A model generated the notes under the pieces. It had not been told where the DNA came from. It saw only the letters and a program-made list of their open reading frames with translations, and made no database searches. From Burkholderiales bacterium (GTDB taxonomy: Bacteria > Pseudomonadota > Gammaproteobacteria > Burkholderiales > Burkholderiaceae_C), in contig JAEKLF010000051.1 of NCBI GenBank assembly GCA_019509985.1, forward strand, positions 1 to 53,949: a DNA stretch of 53,949 nucleotides, in the 5' to 3' direction. Each line of letters starts with the position of its first letter. Position 1 is the first letter of the stretch. A program made the position numbers and the translations under genes. Shown here piece by piece: positions 36,431 through 44,367 of this stretch.

Positions 36431-38692
36431 TCAGAACGTAGCGGTCAGCGTGGCGCCGACGGTGCGCGGCTGCACGACGGTGTTGCGCAGCGGGGCGCCG
36501 AAAGCCATCAGCGCCGTGTCGGCGGCCAGCAGGGCGCGCTTGTCCGTAAGGTTGCGGCCGAACAGTGCGAGCTGGAAGCGGCCGAAGTCGATGCCGGCCT
36601 GCGCGTCGAGCAGCGTGTAGCCCGGCATGCTGAAGTTGGGCAGCGAGGTGCCCGGTTCGTCGAAGCCGGCGTTGCGCTGACCGACGCGGCGCACGCTCAG
36701 TCCGGCAGAGGACGCGTGGCCGCCGAGGTCGAAGCGATAGGCCGCGCCTGCGCTGCCCGCGAACTTGGCCGTGTTGGGCAGACGCGCGCCAGCCTTGCCG
36801 AGGGAGCTGGTGTCTTCGGTCAGTTTCGGGTCTGTGTAGGCGAGGCTGGCGTTCAGGTTCCAGGCGCCGCCGGCCTTGTAGTTCAGCGTCAGCTCGGCGC
36901 CGTTCACGCGGGCCTTGCCGGCGTTGGTGACGATGGTGGAGGCGCCCAGCGCGACGTTCTGCTGCAGGTCGTTCCAGCGGATGGTGTACAGCGCCGCCTC
37001 GACATTGAGGCGCTTGTCCAGCAGGTCGGCCTTGTAGCCCAGCTCGTAGCTCCACAGCGAGTCGGAGCGGAAGGTGCGCGGCGTGTTCGGGATGGGCTGG
37101 CCGCTGGCGTCGATGGCCGGCGCATTGGGGCCGCCGGGGCGGTAGCCGCTGGCGGCGCGGAAGTAGACGTTGCTGACCGCGTCCAGGGCATAGCGCACGG
37201 TGGCCAGGTAGGTCTTGGAGGTTTCGGCCGAGCCGGCCTGGTCGAACAGCGGCGTGCCGTTGCTGATGGCCAGGTATTGCTGCTTGTTGTGCGCCAGGCG
37301 GGCGCCGGCGGTCAGCGACCAGCGCTTGTCCAGGTTGAGTGTCAGGTCGCCATAGGCGGCCGTCTCGCGGTAGCTTGACGGCTGTGCGGTGGTAACGGCG
37401 TCGGCCATGGAGCCGTCGGCCGCGATGCGCACCCACAGGCGCTGGTCGACGCCGCCGGTCTCCTTGTCCTGGTAGACGCCGGCCAGCCATTCGAAGGTGC
37501 CACGCGGCGAGGTCAGGCGCAGCTCCTGGGTGCTCTTGCGCAGCTTGATGGCGTTGTTGAGCATGACGATGTCGACCGGCGTGCCGAAGGCGGCGCTCAT
37601 CGGCGGGCCGAAGAAGGACGTGACGTCCTGGCGGTTGACGCTATCGAAGCGCTGCTCGGACGCGATTGCATTCATGCGCGCCCAGCCGAAGTCGTACTCG
37701 GCCTCGCCGGAGGTGAGCCTGACGTTGACGTTGTAGGGCTCGCGCGCGGCCAGGTTGCGCACGAGGTCACCGTCCAGCGGCTGCCCGGTCTGGGCGCTGT
37801 ATTCCACGTAGCCGGTGCCATCGCGCTTGATGTCCTGCGCCGTGGTCGTGAGCCTCAGCTTCAGTTTGGCGATGGGTTCCACCAGCAGCGACACGCGGGC
37901 GCCGCGCGTGTTGCCGGCGTTGACGGCCTTGCCGGCGGCCAGGCCAATGGCATCGACGAAGCCGCCGTCGTGGTCGTTGAAGACGGCCACGCGCAGTCCG
38001 GCCACGTCCTCCTTCAGCGGCACATTGACGACGGCGTGCTCGGTGTGGCCCATGCCGCCATGCGCGGTGCTGCGCACGCCGACCGAGGCCTTGCCCGACA
38101 ACGCCGACGTGTCGGGCTCGTGGGTCACGTACTTCAGCAGGCCGCCCATCGCGCCGGCGCCGTAGAGCGTGCCCTGCGGGCCGCGCAGCAGCTCGATGTG
38201 GTCGAGGTCCAGCAGCGACATGTCCAGCGCCGAGGTCGCCCCCGCCACGAAGGCGCTGCTGGAACCGAAGGCCACGTCGTCGACATAGACGCCGACGGTG
38301 GGAATGGCCAGGTCGCCCGTCGTCACGCCGCGCAGCGTGATCTGGCTGCGGCCGGGGCCGCCATTGGTCTTCGCGTCGATGCCGGGCAGGCTGCCGGCAT
38401 AGTCGGCCAGCGAGGCGGCGCCCGAGCGCTCCAGCTGATCGGCAGACAAGGTGTTGACCTGGATGGGCACGTCGCGCGCAGGTTCGCGGCGGCGGTTGGC
38501 CGTCACGACGACGACGTCCAGCTGCTGCACGTCGGCGCGAGCGCGCTTGTCGGCCGGCGGGTCCGCCTCGGCGGCGGCCGTCTGCGCCTGGGCCAGCGAG
38601 GCCAAGGCCAGCGAAACCAGCAGGGATACGGCCGAGCGACGGCTGGGTAGAGCACGACGGTTCGGCGCGCAAGAGAAGGGAACGGGGTGCAT
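36431..38692 (-). CDS. TonB-dependent outer-membrane receptor
   Basis: The 753-residue product has an Ala/Leu-rich signal peptide ending near AQAQT, a plug domain with a TonB-box-like stretch (LDVVVVTANRR) and the plug motif LRGPQGTLYGAGAMGG, then a 22-strand-type barrel ending in aromatic Phe (TLTATF), as outer-membrane proteins do. Such receptors import scarce ligands using TonB energy. The neighbouring peptidase, peptide transporter and hydrolase suggest a peptide-like ligand rather than iron. I chose the ATG at 38692, which has CTGGAG upstream; a TTG six bases earlier would abut that site. Expression is likely controlled from the shared region at 38734-38769, which lies between this gene and the divergent regulator. 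Confidence 0.9.
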   Translation of the reverse strand: MHPVPFSCAPNRRALPSRRSAVSLLVSLALASLAQAQTAAAEADPPADKRARADVQQLDVVVVTANRRREPARDVPIQVNTLSADQLERSGAASLADYAGSLPGIDAKTNGGPGRSQITLRGVTTGDLAIPTVGVYVDDVAFGSSSAFVAGATSALDMSLLDLDHIELLRGPQGTLYGAGAMGGLLKYVTHEPDTSALSGKASVGVRSTAHGGMGHTEHAVVNVPLKEDVAGLRVAVFNDHDGGFVDAIGLAAGKAVNAGNTRGARVSLLVEPIAKLKLRLTTTAQDIKRDGTGYVEYSAQTGQPLDGDLVRNLAAREPYNVNVRLTSGEAEYDFGWARMNAIASEQRFDSVNRQDVTSFFGPPMSAAFGTPVDIVMLNNAIKLRKSTQELRLTSPRGTFEWLAGVYQDKETGGVDQRLWVRIAADGSMADAVTTAQPSSYRETAAYGDLTLNLDKRWSLTAGARLAHNKQQYLAISNGTPLFDQAGSAETSKTYLATVRYALDAVSNVYFRAASGYRPGGPNAPAIDASGQPIPNTPRTFRSDSLWSYELGYKADLLDKRLNVEAALYTIRWNDLQQNVALGASTIVTNAGKARVNGAELTLNYKAGGAWNLNASLAYTDPKLTEDTSSLGKAGARLPNTAKFAGSAGAAYRFDLGGHASSAGLSVRRVGQRNAGFDEPGTSLPNFSMPGYTLLDAQAGIDFGRFQLALFGRNLTDKRALLAADTALMAFGAPLRNTVVQPRTVGATLTATF

Positions 38693-38733
38693 TCGCAACT
38701 CCAGATCGTTGAGAGGTCAACGCTTGCGTGAAG

Positions 38734-38769
38734 TTTCCAATATAGAAATCAAATTTCCATTTAGGGAAA
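38734..38769. promoter_or_regulatory. Candidate operator: two TTTCC-N5 elements 20 bp apart (divergent promoter)
   Basis: TTTCCAATATAGAAA (38734-38748) and TTTCCATTTAGGGAA (38754-38768) lie exactly 20 bp apart in an AT-rich island between the TonB-receptor and regulator genes. The second sits in a perfect ATTTCC-N6-GGAAAT inverted repeat (38753-38770). A -10-like TATATT on the minus strand (38739-38744) falls inside the first element, so a bound repressor would cover the receptor promoter. The same pair recurs at 39511-39545. The likely binder is the XRE-cupin regulator encoded next to it (inference). Confidence 0.6.
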
Positions 38770-38827
38770 TCCATGCAATTTTTGCTTTTGCGGGCGATGC
38801 GCCACATCGCGTTGATACATTTGCGCC

Positions 38828-39505
38828 ATGGCAAAGCCCTCCGCACCCGAAACCCAGGACGACAGCCCCGGCCAGCGCATCCGCAACGCGCGCAAGCGGC
38901 TGGGTCTGACGCTGGGCGACATCAGCGAGAAGACCGGCCTGGCCATCTCCACGCTGTCCAAGCTGGAGCAGGGCCAGATGTCGCTGTCCTACGACAAGCT
39001 GACACTGCTCAGCCGCGCGCTGGACGTCGACATGGCCGAGTTGCTGAGCGCCCGCCCGGCGGCCCGGGCCGACGTGCCGCCGGCCGCGCGCGGGCGGCGC
39101 GTCGTGCAGCGCGTGGGCGACGGCCAGATGGTGGAGACGCGCAGCTACCGGCAGCTCTACCTTGTCACCGAGCTGCTGCATAAGCGCTTCACGCCGCTGA
39201 TCGCCGAGGTGCAGGCGCGCACGCTGGAGGAGTTCAAGGCTGAGTTCGGCGATCTCATCCGCCACCCGGGCGAGGAGTTCGTCTATGTGCTGGAAGGCGT
39301 CATCGAGTTCCACAGCGAGCTCTACGCGCCGCTCAAGCTCAAGGCGGGCGAGTCCATGTACTTCGACAGCGAGATGGGCCACGCCTATCTGAAGGCCTCG
39401 GAAGAGACCTGCCGCGTGCTGGCCTGCTGCGCCCCGCGCGACGATGACGGCGACCTGATGGCGACCTTCGAAGGCGCCGTTCGCCAGCATCAGAACGGCA
39501 GCTGA
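38828..39505 (+). CDS. XRE-cupin transcriptional regulator
   Basis: This 225-residue protein has an N-terminal XRE-type helix-turn-helix at about residues 16-70 (IRNARKRLGLTLGDISEKTG, then STLSKLEQG) and a C-terminal cupin with HPGEEFVYVLEG and a later GESMYFDSEMGHAY strand. XRE-cupin regulators usually sense a small metabolite in the cupin; known examples in Pseudomonas control dipeptide or polyamine use (PsdR, PauR). It sits between the receptor/peptidase operon and the oxidase/hydrolase/transporter operon, both preceded by the same paired element, so it is the natural local regulator and is probably autoregulated. There is no clear Shine-Dalgarno before its ATG. Confidence 0.9.
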   Translation: MAKPSAPETQDDSPGQRIRNARKRLGLTLGDISEKTGLAISTLSKLEQGQMSLSYDKLTLLSRALDVDMAELLSARPAARADVPPAARGRRVVQRVGDGQMVETRSYRQLYLVTELLHKRFTPLIAEVQARTLEEFKAEFGDLIRHPGEEFVYVLEGVIEFHSELYAPLKLKAGESMYFDSEMGHAYLKASEETCRVLACCAPRDDDGDLMATFEGAVRQHQNGS

Positions 39506-39510
39506 GTAGT

Positions 39511-39545
39511 TTTCCTAATTAGAAAATTGTTTTCCGTTTAATAAA
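39511..39545. promoter_or_regulatory. Candidate operator: two TTTCC-N5 elements 20 bp apart (oxidase operon promoter)
   Basis: TTTCCTAATTAGAAA (39511-39525, extendable to a 17-bp palindrome at 39510-39526) and TTTCCGTTTAATAAA (39531-39545) repeat the arrangement at 38734-38769, with the same 20-bp offset. The second copy overlaps TTTAAT at 39537-39542, a plausible -10 box. The region is AT-rich in an otherwise GC-rich neighbourhood. Confidence 0.6.
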
Positions 39546-39566
39546 GTGCTGCCAAACAGGCAGCAC
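39546..39566 (+). promoter_or_regulatory. Perfect inverted repeat ending one base before the oxidase start codon
   Basis: GTGCTGCC (39546-39553), a five-base loop AAACA and GGCAGCAC (39559-39566) form a perfect 8-bp stem; the ATG begins at 39568. The only Shine-Dalgarno-like bases (AGG at 39558-39560) are at the foot of the right arm, so the hairpin would hide the ribosome site. It could also be a DNA operator. Confidence 0.5.
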
Positions 39567-39567
39567 C

Positions 39568-40725
39568 ATGGTTGAACCCACTCAGCACGACTTCATCGTC
39601 ATCGGCGCCGGCATGGCGGGCGCCTCCATCGCGGCCGAGCTGGCGGCGCGCGGCTCGGTGGCCCTGCTGGAGGCCGAACCCCACGCCGGCTACCACGCCA
39701 CCGGCCGCTCGGCGGCGCTGTTCTCCGAGCTCTACGGCAACGCCGTCATCCGCGCGCTGACCCGCGCCAGCCGCACCTTCCTGTTCGACCCGCCGGCCGG
39801 CTTTGCCGAAGCGCCGCTCGTGCGCCCGCGGCCCTGCCTCTTCATTGCGCGGGCCGACCAGGCCGAGGCGTTGGCCGACTTCCGCGCGCGGACCGGCCTG
39901 GCTGGCGCGACGCTGGATGCCGCCCAGATACAGGCCCAGGTGCCCATCCTCACACCCGACCGCGTCGCCGCGGCGGCGCTAGATACCGGCTCGGCCGACA
40001 TCGATGTCGACGGCCTGCTGCAGGGCTGTCTGCGCCGCGCCCGCCAGCGTGGCGCGCAGCTGATGCTGGATGCGCCGGTGCGCGCCATCTCGCGCCATGG
40101 CGGGCAGTGGCGAGTGGACACGGGCGCGACCACGTTTGCCGCGCCCGTCGTCATCAACGCCGCCGGCGCCTGGGCCAACGCCGTGGCCGGCCTCGCGGGC
40201 GTGGCGCCCGTGCCGCTGCAGCCGCTGCGGCGCACGGCCATGCTGATCGACGCGCCCGCGGGCCTGGACATCGCCGCCTGGCCGGCCGTCGTCGACGTCG
40301 ACGAGCAGTTCTATTTCAAGCCCGATGCCGGCCTGCTGCTGATCTCGCCCGCCGACGAGCACCCCAGCGAACCCTGCGACGCGCAACCCGAGGAGCTGGA
40401 CATCGCCATTGCCGCGGACCGCTTCGAGCGGGCCACCGGCCTGGCAGTGCAGCGCGTGCGCCACCGCTGGGCTGGCCTGCGCGTGTTCGCGCCCGATCGC
40501 ACGCCGGTCGTCGGCTTCGCGGCGACGTCGCCGGGCTTCTTCTGGCTGGCGGGCCAGGGTGGCTACGGCATCCAGACCGCGCCCGCGCTGGCGCGCCTGG
40601 CCGCGGCCCTGGCCTGCCGCGAGGCCCTGCCTTCCGATCTCCTCGCGCTGGGCTTGAATGCCGCGGCGCTGAGCCCCGCCCGCTTTTGCCATCCGATTTC
40701 CGAAGGAGTTGCGCCATGCGCCTGA
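39568..40725 (+). CDS. FAD-dependent amino-acid oxidase/dehydrogenase family protein (DAO family)
   Basis: This 385-residue protein opens with a dinucleotide-binding fold (FIVIGAGMAGAS; GxGxxG at residues 13-18), then HATGRSAALFSELYG, a central INAAGAWAN strand and a C-terminal FAD-closing segment (GLRVFAPDRTPVVG ... LAGQGGYGIQTAPA). These are landmarks of DAO-type flavoenzymes, which oxidise amino acids, often D-amino or N-methyl amino acids, to imino acids. Substrate cannot be read from sequence. It is the first gene of a three-gene operon with a peptidase-like hydrolase and a peptide transporter, which suggests oxidation of an amino acid released from an imported peptide (inference). Its end overlaps the next gene by 10 bases. 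Confidence 0.85.
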   Translation: MVEPTQHDFIVIGAGMAGASIAAELAARGSVALLEAEPHAGYHATGRSAALFSELYGNAVIRALTRASRTFLFDPPAGFAEAPLVRPRPCLFIARADQAEALADFRARTGLAGATLDAAQIQAQVPILTPDRVAAAALDTGSADIDVDGLLQGCLRRARQRGAQLMLDAPVRAISRHGGQWRVDTGATTFAAPVVINAAGAWANAVAGLAGVAPVPLQPLRRTAMLIDAPAGLDIAAWPAVVDVDEQFYFKPDAGLLLISPADEHPSEPCDAQPEELDIAIAADRFERATGLAVQRVRHRWAGLRVFAPDRTPVVGFAATSPGFFWLAGQGGYGIQTAPALARLAAALACREALPSDLLALGLNAAALSPARFCHPISEGVAPCA

Positions 40726-42635
40726 TCCCCAGACTCGCGGCCGCCCTGGCCCTGACCTCGGCCTTGTTCGGCGGTGCACCCGCCATGGCCGCTGACGGGC
40801 CAGCCGCTCAGGCGCCCAGCCTGACGCCCGAGGACGCCGGCGCCTGGCTGGACGGCTTCATGCCCAGCCTGCTGCACAGCACGCGCACGCCCGGCGCCAT
40901 CGTCTCCATCGTCAAGGATGGCAAGCTGCTGCTGTCCCGCGGCTACGGTGTCGCCGACGTGGAAAAGCGCACGCCGGTGGATCCGCAGCGCACGCTGTTC
41001 CGCCCCGGTTCCACGTCCAAGCTGTTCACGTGGACGGCCGTCATGCAGCAGGTGGAGCTGGGCAAGCTCGACCTCGATGCCGACGTCAACGGCTACCTGG
41101 ACTTCCGCATCCCGGACTTCGACGGCAAGCCCGTCACGCTGCGCCAGGTCATGACCCACCGCGCCGGCTTCGAGGAGACCATCCTGGACCTGCTGTCCTT
41201 CGACGGCGGCTCGCCGGTACTGGGCGACGTGCTCAAGCGCCACATCCCGGCGCGTGTCTACGCGCCCGGCACGACGGCGGCCTATTCGAACTACGCGACG
41301 GCGCTGGCCGGCTACATCGTGCAGCGCGTCTCGGGCGAGATGTTCGAGGCCTACGTCGAGAAGCACATCTTCCAGCCGCTGGGCATGGCGCACTCGTCCT
41401 TCCGCCAACCGCTGCCGCCGGCCCTGCTGCCCGACCTGGCCACCGGCTATCACGACCAGGACAAGGTCGGCAAAGGCTTCGAGATCGTCAGCATGCCGCC
41501 GGCCGGCAGCCTGAGCTCGACGGCCGACGACATGGCCAGGTTCATGATCGCCCACCTCGGCCAGTCGCCCGCGCTGATGAAGCCTGAGACCTTCAAGCTG
41601 ATGCATGCTCGCAGCGTGCGCGGCTTTCCCGACCTGAACGGCAATGCGCTGGGCTTTTACGAGCAGGACATCAACGGCCAGCGCGCCATCGCCCACGGCG
41701 GCGACACCAACTATTTCCACAGCGACCTGTCGCTCTTCCTCGACCAGGGCGTGGGCATCTTCGTGTCGGTGAACGGCGCGGGCAAGGACGGTCTGGGCGC
41801 GCGCATCCGCGATCAGTTCTTCGTCGCCTTCGCCGACCGCTACTACCCCGGCACCCAGGCCGAGCCCAAGCTCGGCGTCGACGCAGCCACCGCGCAGCAG
41901 CACGCCGCGCTGATCGCCGGCCCCTACGTGTCGACGCGGCGCATGCAGTCGACCTTCCTGTCGCTGCTGGCCATGGCCATCCACTACGACATCACCGCCA
42001 ACGCCGACGGTTCGATCAGCTTCGGCCTGTTCGGCCCCAAGGAGCGCTACGTCGAGGTCAAGCCCTTCCTGTGGCAACAGGTTGGCGGGCATGACCGCAT
42101 CGAGGCACGCGTGGAGGACGGCCGCGTCGTGCGCTGGAGCACCGACATCGTCGCCTTCGCGTTCGAGTTCGAGCCCCGCACGGGCCTGGCCGCGACCGGC
42201 GTGGAAACACCGCTGCTGGCCGGCGCCGTCATCGTCGTGCTGCTGGCCGCGCTGGCCTGGCCGCTGCAGGCGCTACTGCGCCGCGTCTACGCCTACCGGC
42301 CCGAGGAGAGCGCCGCGCTGCGCAGCTCGCGGCGCTGGCTGGGCATTGCCGCCTGGGGTCTGGTCATCACGCTGGCTCTGTGGACGAAGATGTTCACCTC
42401 GGTCATGGGCCTGGAGGATGGCAACATCAGCAGCTTGCTGAAGCTCTGCCAGCTTGCCGGCTGGGTCGGCTTCATCGGCGCCGCGGCCGTGGCGCTGTGG
42501 CATTCGGCCGTCGTCTGGCGCGGCCCGGCCGGCAAGGCGGCCAAGGCCTGGGGCGCTATCGTCGCGCTGGCCTGCCTGCTGCTGCTGGCCGCGGCCGTGC
42601 GCTACCACCTGCTGTCCTTCGCCTCCGGCTATTGA
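40716..42635 (+). CDS. Membrane-anchored beta-lactamase-family serine hydrolase (MlrB-like family)
   Basis: The 639-residue product has a signal peptide (ending AMAA), then a class C beta-lactamase/D-aminopeptidase-type catalytic domain: STSK at residues 99-102 with Ser99 as nucleophile, YSN at 190-192 and a later HGG motif in AIAHGGDTN. After about residue 500 it carries about four membrane helices, which would anchor the catalytic domain in the periplasm. Such enzymes cleave D-amino-acid-containing peptides, esters or peptidoglycan stems; MlrB of microcystin degraders belongs to this broad family. A good GGAG precedes the ATG at 40716, which overlaps the oxidase gene. Gene order with the oxidase and POT transporter suggests a periplasmic peptide-cleavage step (inference). 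Confidence 0.87.
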   Translation: MRLIPRLAAALALTSALFGGAPAMAADGPAAQAPSLTPEDAGAWLDGFMPSLLHSTRTPGAIVSIVKDGKLLLSRGYGVADVEKRTPVDPQRTLFRPGSTSKLFTWTAVMQQVELGKLDLDADVNGYLDFRIPDFDGKPVTLRQVMTHRAGFEETILDLLSFDGGSPVLGDVLKRHIPARVYAPGTTAAYSNYATALAGYIVQRVSGEMFEAYVEKHIFQPLGMAHSSFRQPLPPALLPDLATGYHDQDKVGKGFEIVSMPPAGSLSSTADDMARFMIAHLGQSPALMKPETFKLMHARSVRGFPDLNGNALGFYEQDINGQRAIAHGGDTNYFHSDLSLFLDQGVGIFVSVNGAGKDGLGARIRDQFFVAFADRYYPGTQAEPKLGVDAATAQQHAALIAGPYVSTRRMQSTFLSLLAMAIHYDITANADGSISFGLFGPKERYVEVKPFLWQQVGGHDRIEARVEDGRVVRWSTDIVAFAFEFEPRTGLAATGVETPLLAGAVIVVLLAALAWPLQALLRRVYAYRPEESAALRSSRRWLGIAAWGLVITLALWTKMFTSVMGLEDGNISSLLKLCQLAGWVGFIGAAAVALWHSAVVWRGPAGKAAKAWGAIVALACLLLLAAAVRYHLLSFASGY

Positions 42636-42646
42636 GCCTGCGCTCC

Positions 42647-43930
42647 ATGAACCCACCTGCCGCGTCCCCCACCTGGTTCGGCCACCCGCGCGGGCTGGTC
42701 TTCCTGTTCCTGACCGAGATGTGGGAGAAGTTCTCTTTCTACGGCATGCGCGCGCTGCAGGTCTACTACATGACCAAGCAGCTCGGCTTCCCTCAGGGCA
42801 AGGCCTCGCTGATCTACGGTGGCTACGCGGCGGCGGTCTACCTGACGCCGATTGCCGGCGCCGTCATCGCCGACCGCTGGCTGGGCCGGCGGCGCGCCGT
42901 GCTGATCGGCGGCGCGACGATGGCGCTGGGCCATTTCCTGATGGCCTGGGAGCCGGCCTTCTTCGTCGCGATGGCCGTCATCGCCGTCGGCAACGGCCTC
43001 TTCCTGCCCAGCCTGCCCAGCCAGGTCGGACTGCTCTACAAGGCCGACGACCCGCGCCGCGAATCGGCCTTCAGCGTCTACTACCTCGGCGTCAATCTGG
43101 GCGCCTTCCTCGCGCCGCTGGTCTGCGGCACGCTGGGCGAGGTCTATGGCTGGCACTACGGCTTCGGCGCGGCCGGCGTCGGCATGTGCCTGGGCCTGGT
43201 CATCTATTGCGCCGGCAGCAGGCACCTGCCGGCCGACAGGCCGGCACGCGAGCTGTCGGCCGATGCGGCGGCCGCGGGCGGCTGGGGCGGTCGCGTCGGC
43301 CTGCTCGTCTGCGTGGCGCTGGCCGTCGTGCTGTTCCGCAGCGCATACGAGCAGAGCGGCAACACGCTGGCGCTGTGGCTGGACGCCTCGGCCGACCGGC
43401 ACGCCGGCAGCTTCCTCATCCCGGCGACCTGGTTCCAGTCGCTCAATCCGATGATGGTCTTCCTGCTGACGCCCTTCGTCATCGCGCGCTGGAATCGCCA
43501 GGGCCGGCGCGATGCCGGGCCCGCGCCCGACCTGCGCCGCATGGGTCTGGGCGCCCTGGGCAGCGGCCTGGCCTTCGCGGCGCTGGCCGGCGTCATCGCC
43601 AGCGGTGCAGCGCACTGGGGCTGGGTCGTGCTCTTCTTCGTCGTCTTCACGCTGGCCGAGCTCTATATCCTGCCGGTCGGTCTCGCGCTGTTCGCGCGCA
43701 GCGCGCCGCCGGGCTATGGCGCCACCGCGGTGGCGGCCTGGTTCCTCGCGGCCTTCGCGGGCAATCTGCTGTCGGGCTGGGTCGGCACCTGGTGGGCCAG
43801 TTTCAGCCCCGCCGGCTTCTTCCTGGCAATGGCCGGCGTCGCGGCGCTGTCGGCCAGCCTGCTGGGCCTGCTGTGGTGGCGGCGCAGCGCGGTGCGGCCC
43901 GAGTCCGCCGTGGGTTCGGCACTCGCCTGA
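42647..43930 (+). CDS. POT/PTR2-family proton-coupled peptide transporter
   Basis: This 427-residue protein is very hydrophobic with about 12-14 membrane spans. It starts with the POT signature region (TEMWEKFSFYGMRALQVYYM) and contains the FSVYYLGVNLGAFLAPLVCG motif typical of di/tripeptide:proton symporters. The usual ExxER motif is ExxEK, a conservative change at a residue involved in proton coupling. It is at the short end for the family. It begins 11 bases after the hydrolase gene, so it is last in the operon. It would import peptides released in the periplasm. MlrD of microcystin gene clusters is also described as a PTR2-type transporter; orthology is not shown here. Confidence 0.87.
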   Translation: MNPPAASPTWFGHPRGLVFLFLTEMWEKFSFYGMRALQVYYMTKQLGFPQGKASLIYGGYAAAVYLTPIAGAVIADRWLGRRRAVLIGGATMALGHFLMAWEPAFFVAMAVIAVGNGLFLPSLPSQVGLLYKADDPRRESAFSVYYLGVNLGAFLAPLVCGTLGEVYGWHYGFGAAGVGMCLGLVIYCAGSRHLPADRPARELSADAAAAGGWGGRVGLLVCVALAVVLFRSAYEQSGNTLALWLDASADRHAGSFLIPATWFQSLNPMMVFLLTPFVIARWNRQGRRDAGPAPDLRRMGLGALGSGLAFAALAGVIASGAAHWGWVVLFFVVFTLAELYILPVGLALFARSAPPGYGATAVAAWFLAAFAGNLLSGWVGTWWASFSPAGFFLAMAGVAALSASLLGLLWWRRSAVRPESAVGSALA

Positions 43931-44037
43931 GGGTCGCCGGGTGATGCGCTGGTTGCGAGCTCGGCGCGCAGCTTCCCAGCCTGTCCTCGAAACGCACGAC
44001 CGTCAGGCCCAGCACCGGGTCCTGCTGCAGCGAGACG

Positions 44038-44261
44038 TCCGAGAAAGCCGTCTGCGCGGCCATCGACGCCAAGGTGGGCATATGACGGCGCACGAAGGCT
44101 TTGCATTGGCCGTCAGGCTGACGGCCAGCCCGCCCGGACTGACGACCGAGCAGCGGCGCCAGCTCGTTGACGGTGCGCATCAGCTCTGCCCCAATTCGCA
44201 CGCGACGCGCGGCAATATCGACGTGCTGTTCGACATTCGCTGCGAACGCTTCGCCGAATGA
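44038..44261 (+). pseudogene. Remnant of an organic hydroperoxide resistance (Ohr/OsmC) gene
   Basis: The frame ending at 44261 contains HEGFALAVRLTASPPGL and then QLVDGAHQLCPNSHATRGNI followed by DV, a close match to the Ohr C-terminus (AHQVCPYSNATRGNID), including the second active-site Cys. Upstream, the match continues in another frame (VCAAIDAKVGI before a TGA at 44083-44085), showing a frameshift near 44080-44090. The N-terminal half, with the first catalytic Cys, is absent. There is no start or full domain, so the gene is dead. The rest of 43931-44037 holds nothing I can assign. Confidence 0.7.
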
Positions 44262-44286
44262 GTCATTCATTCGGCGATTGGGTTTT
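44251..44286 (+). terminator. Terminator-like hairpin at the end of the ohr remnant
   Basis: TCGCCGAATGA (44251-44261) and TCATTCGGCGA (44267-44277) form a perfect 11-bp stem with loop GTCAT, followed by TTGGGTTTT. The stop codon of the remnant lies within the left arm. The T-run is short (four), so strength is uncertain. It would shield the H-NS gene from upstream transcription. Confidence 0.5.
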
Positions 44287-44367
44287 CACTCCCGCGACGT
44301 GGGCCGCTTCATTCGACATCTGTGTTTGAATGGCGCGGTCAACAAAACGCTGTCGTTGGAGACTTGA

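Noticed and set aside
36429..37490. N-terminal extension of the M81 peptidase frame to 850 codons
   Set aside because: The extension overlaps the TonB-receptor gene in another frame, is Arg/Gly/Pro-rich noise, and the family N-terminus starts at the ATG at 36428.
43803..44270. A 155-codon minus-strand frame opposite the POT gene end and the ohr remnant
   Set aside because: It is antisense to two recognisable plus-strand sequences and has no family resemblance.
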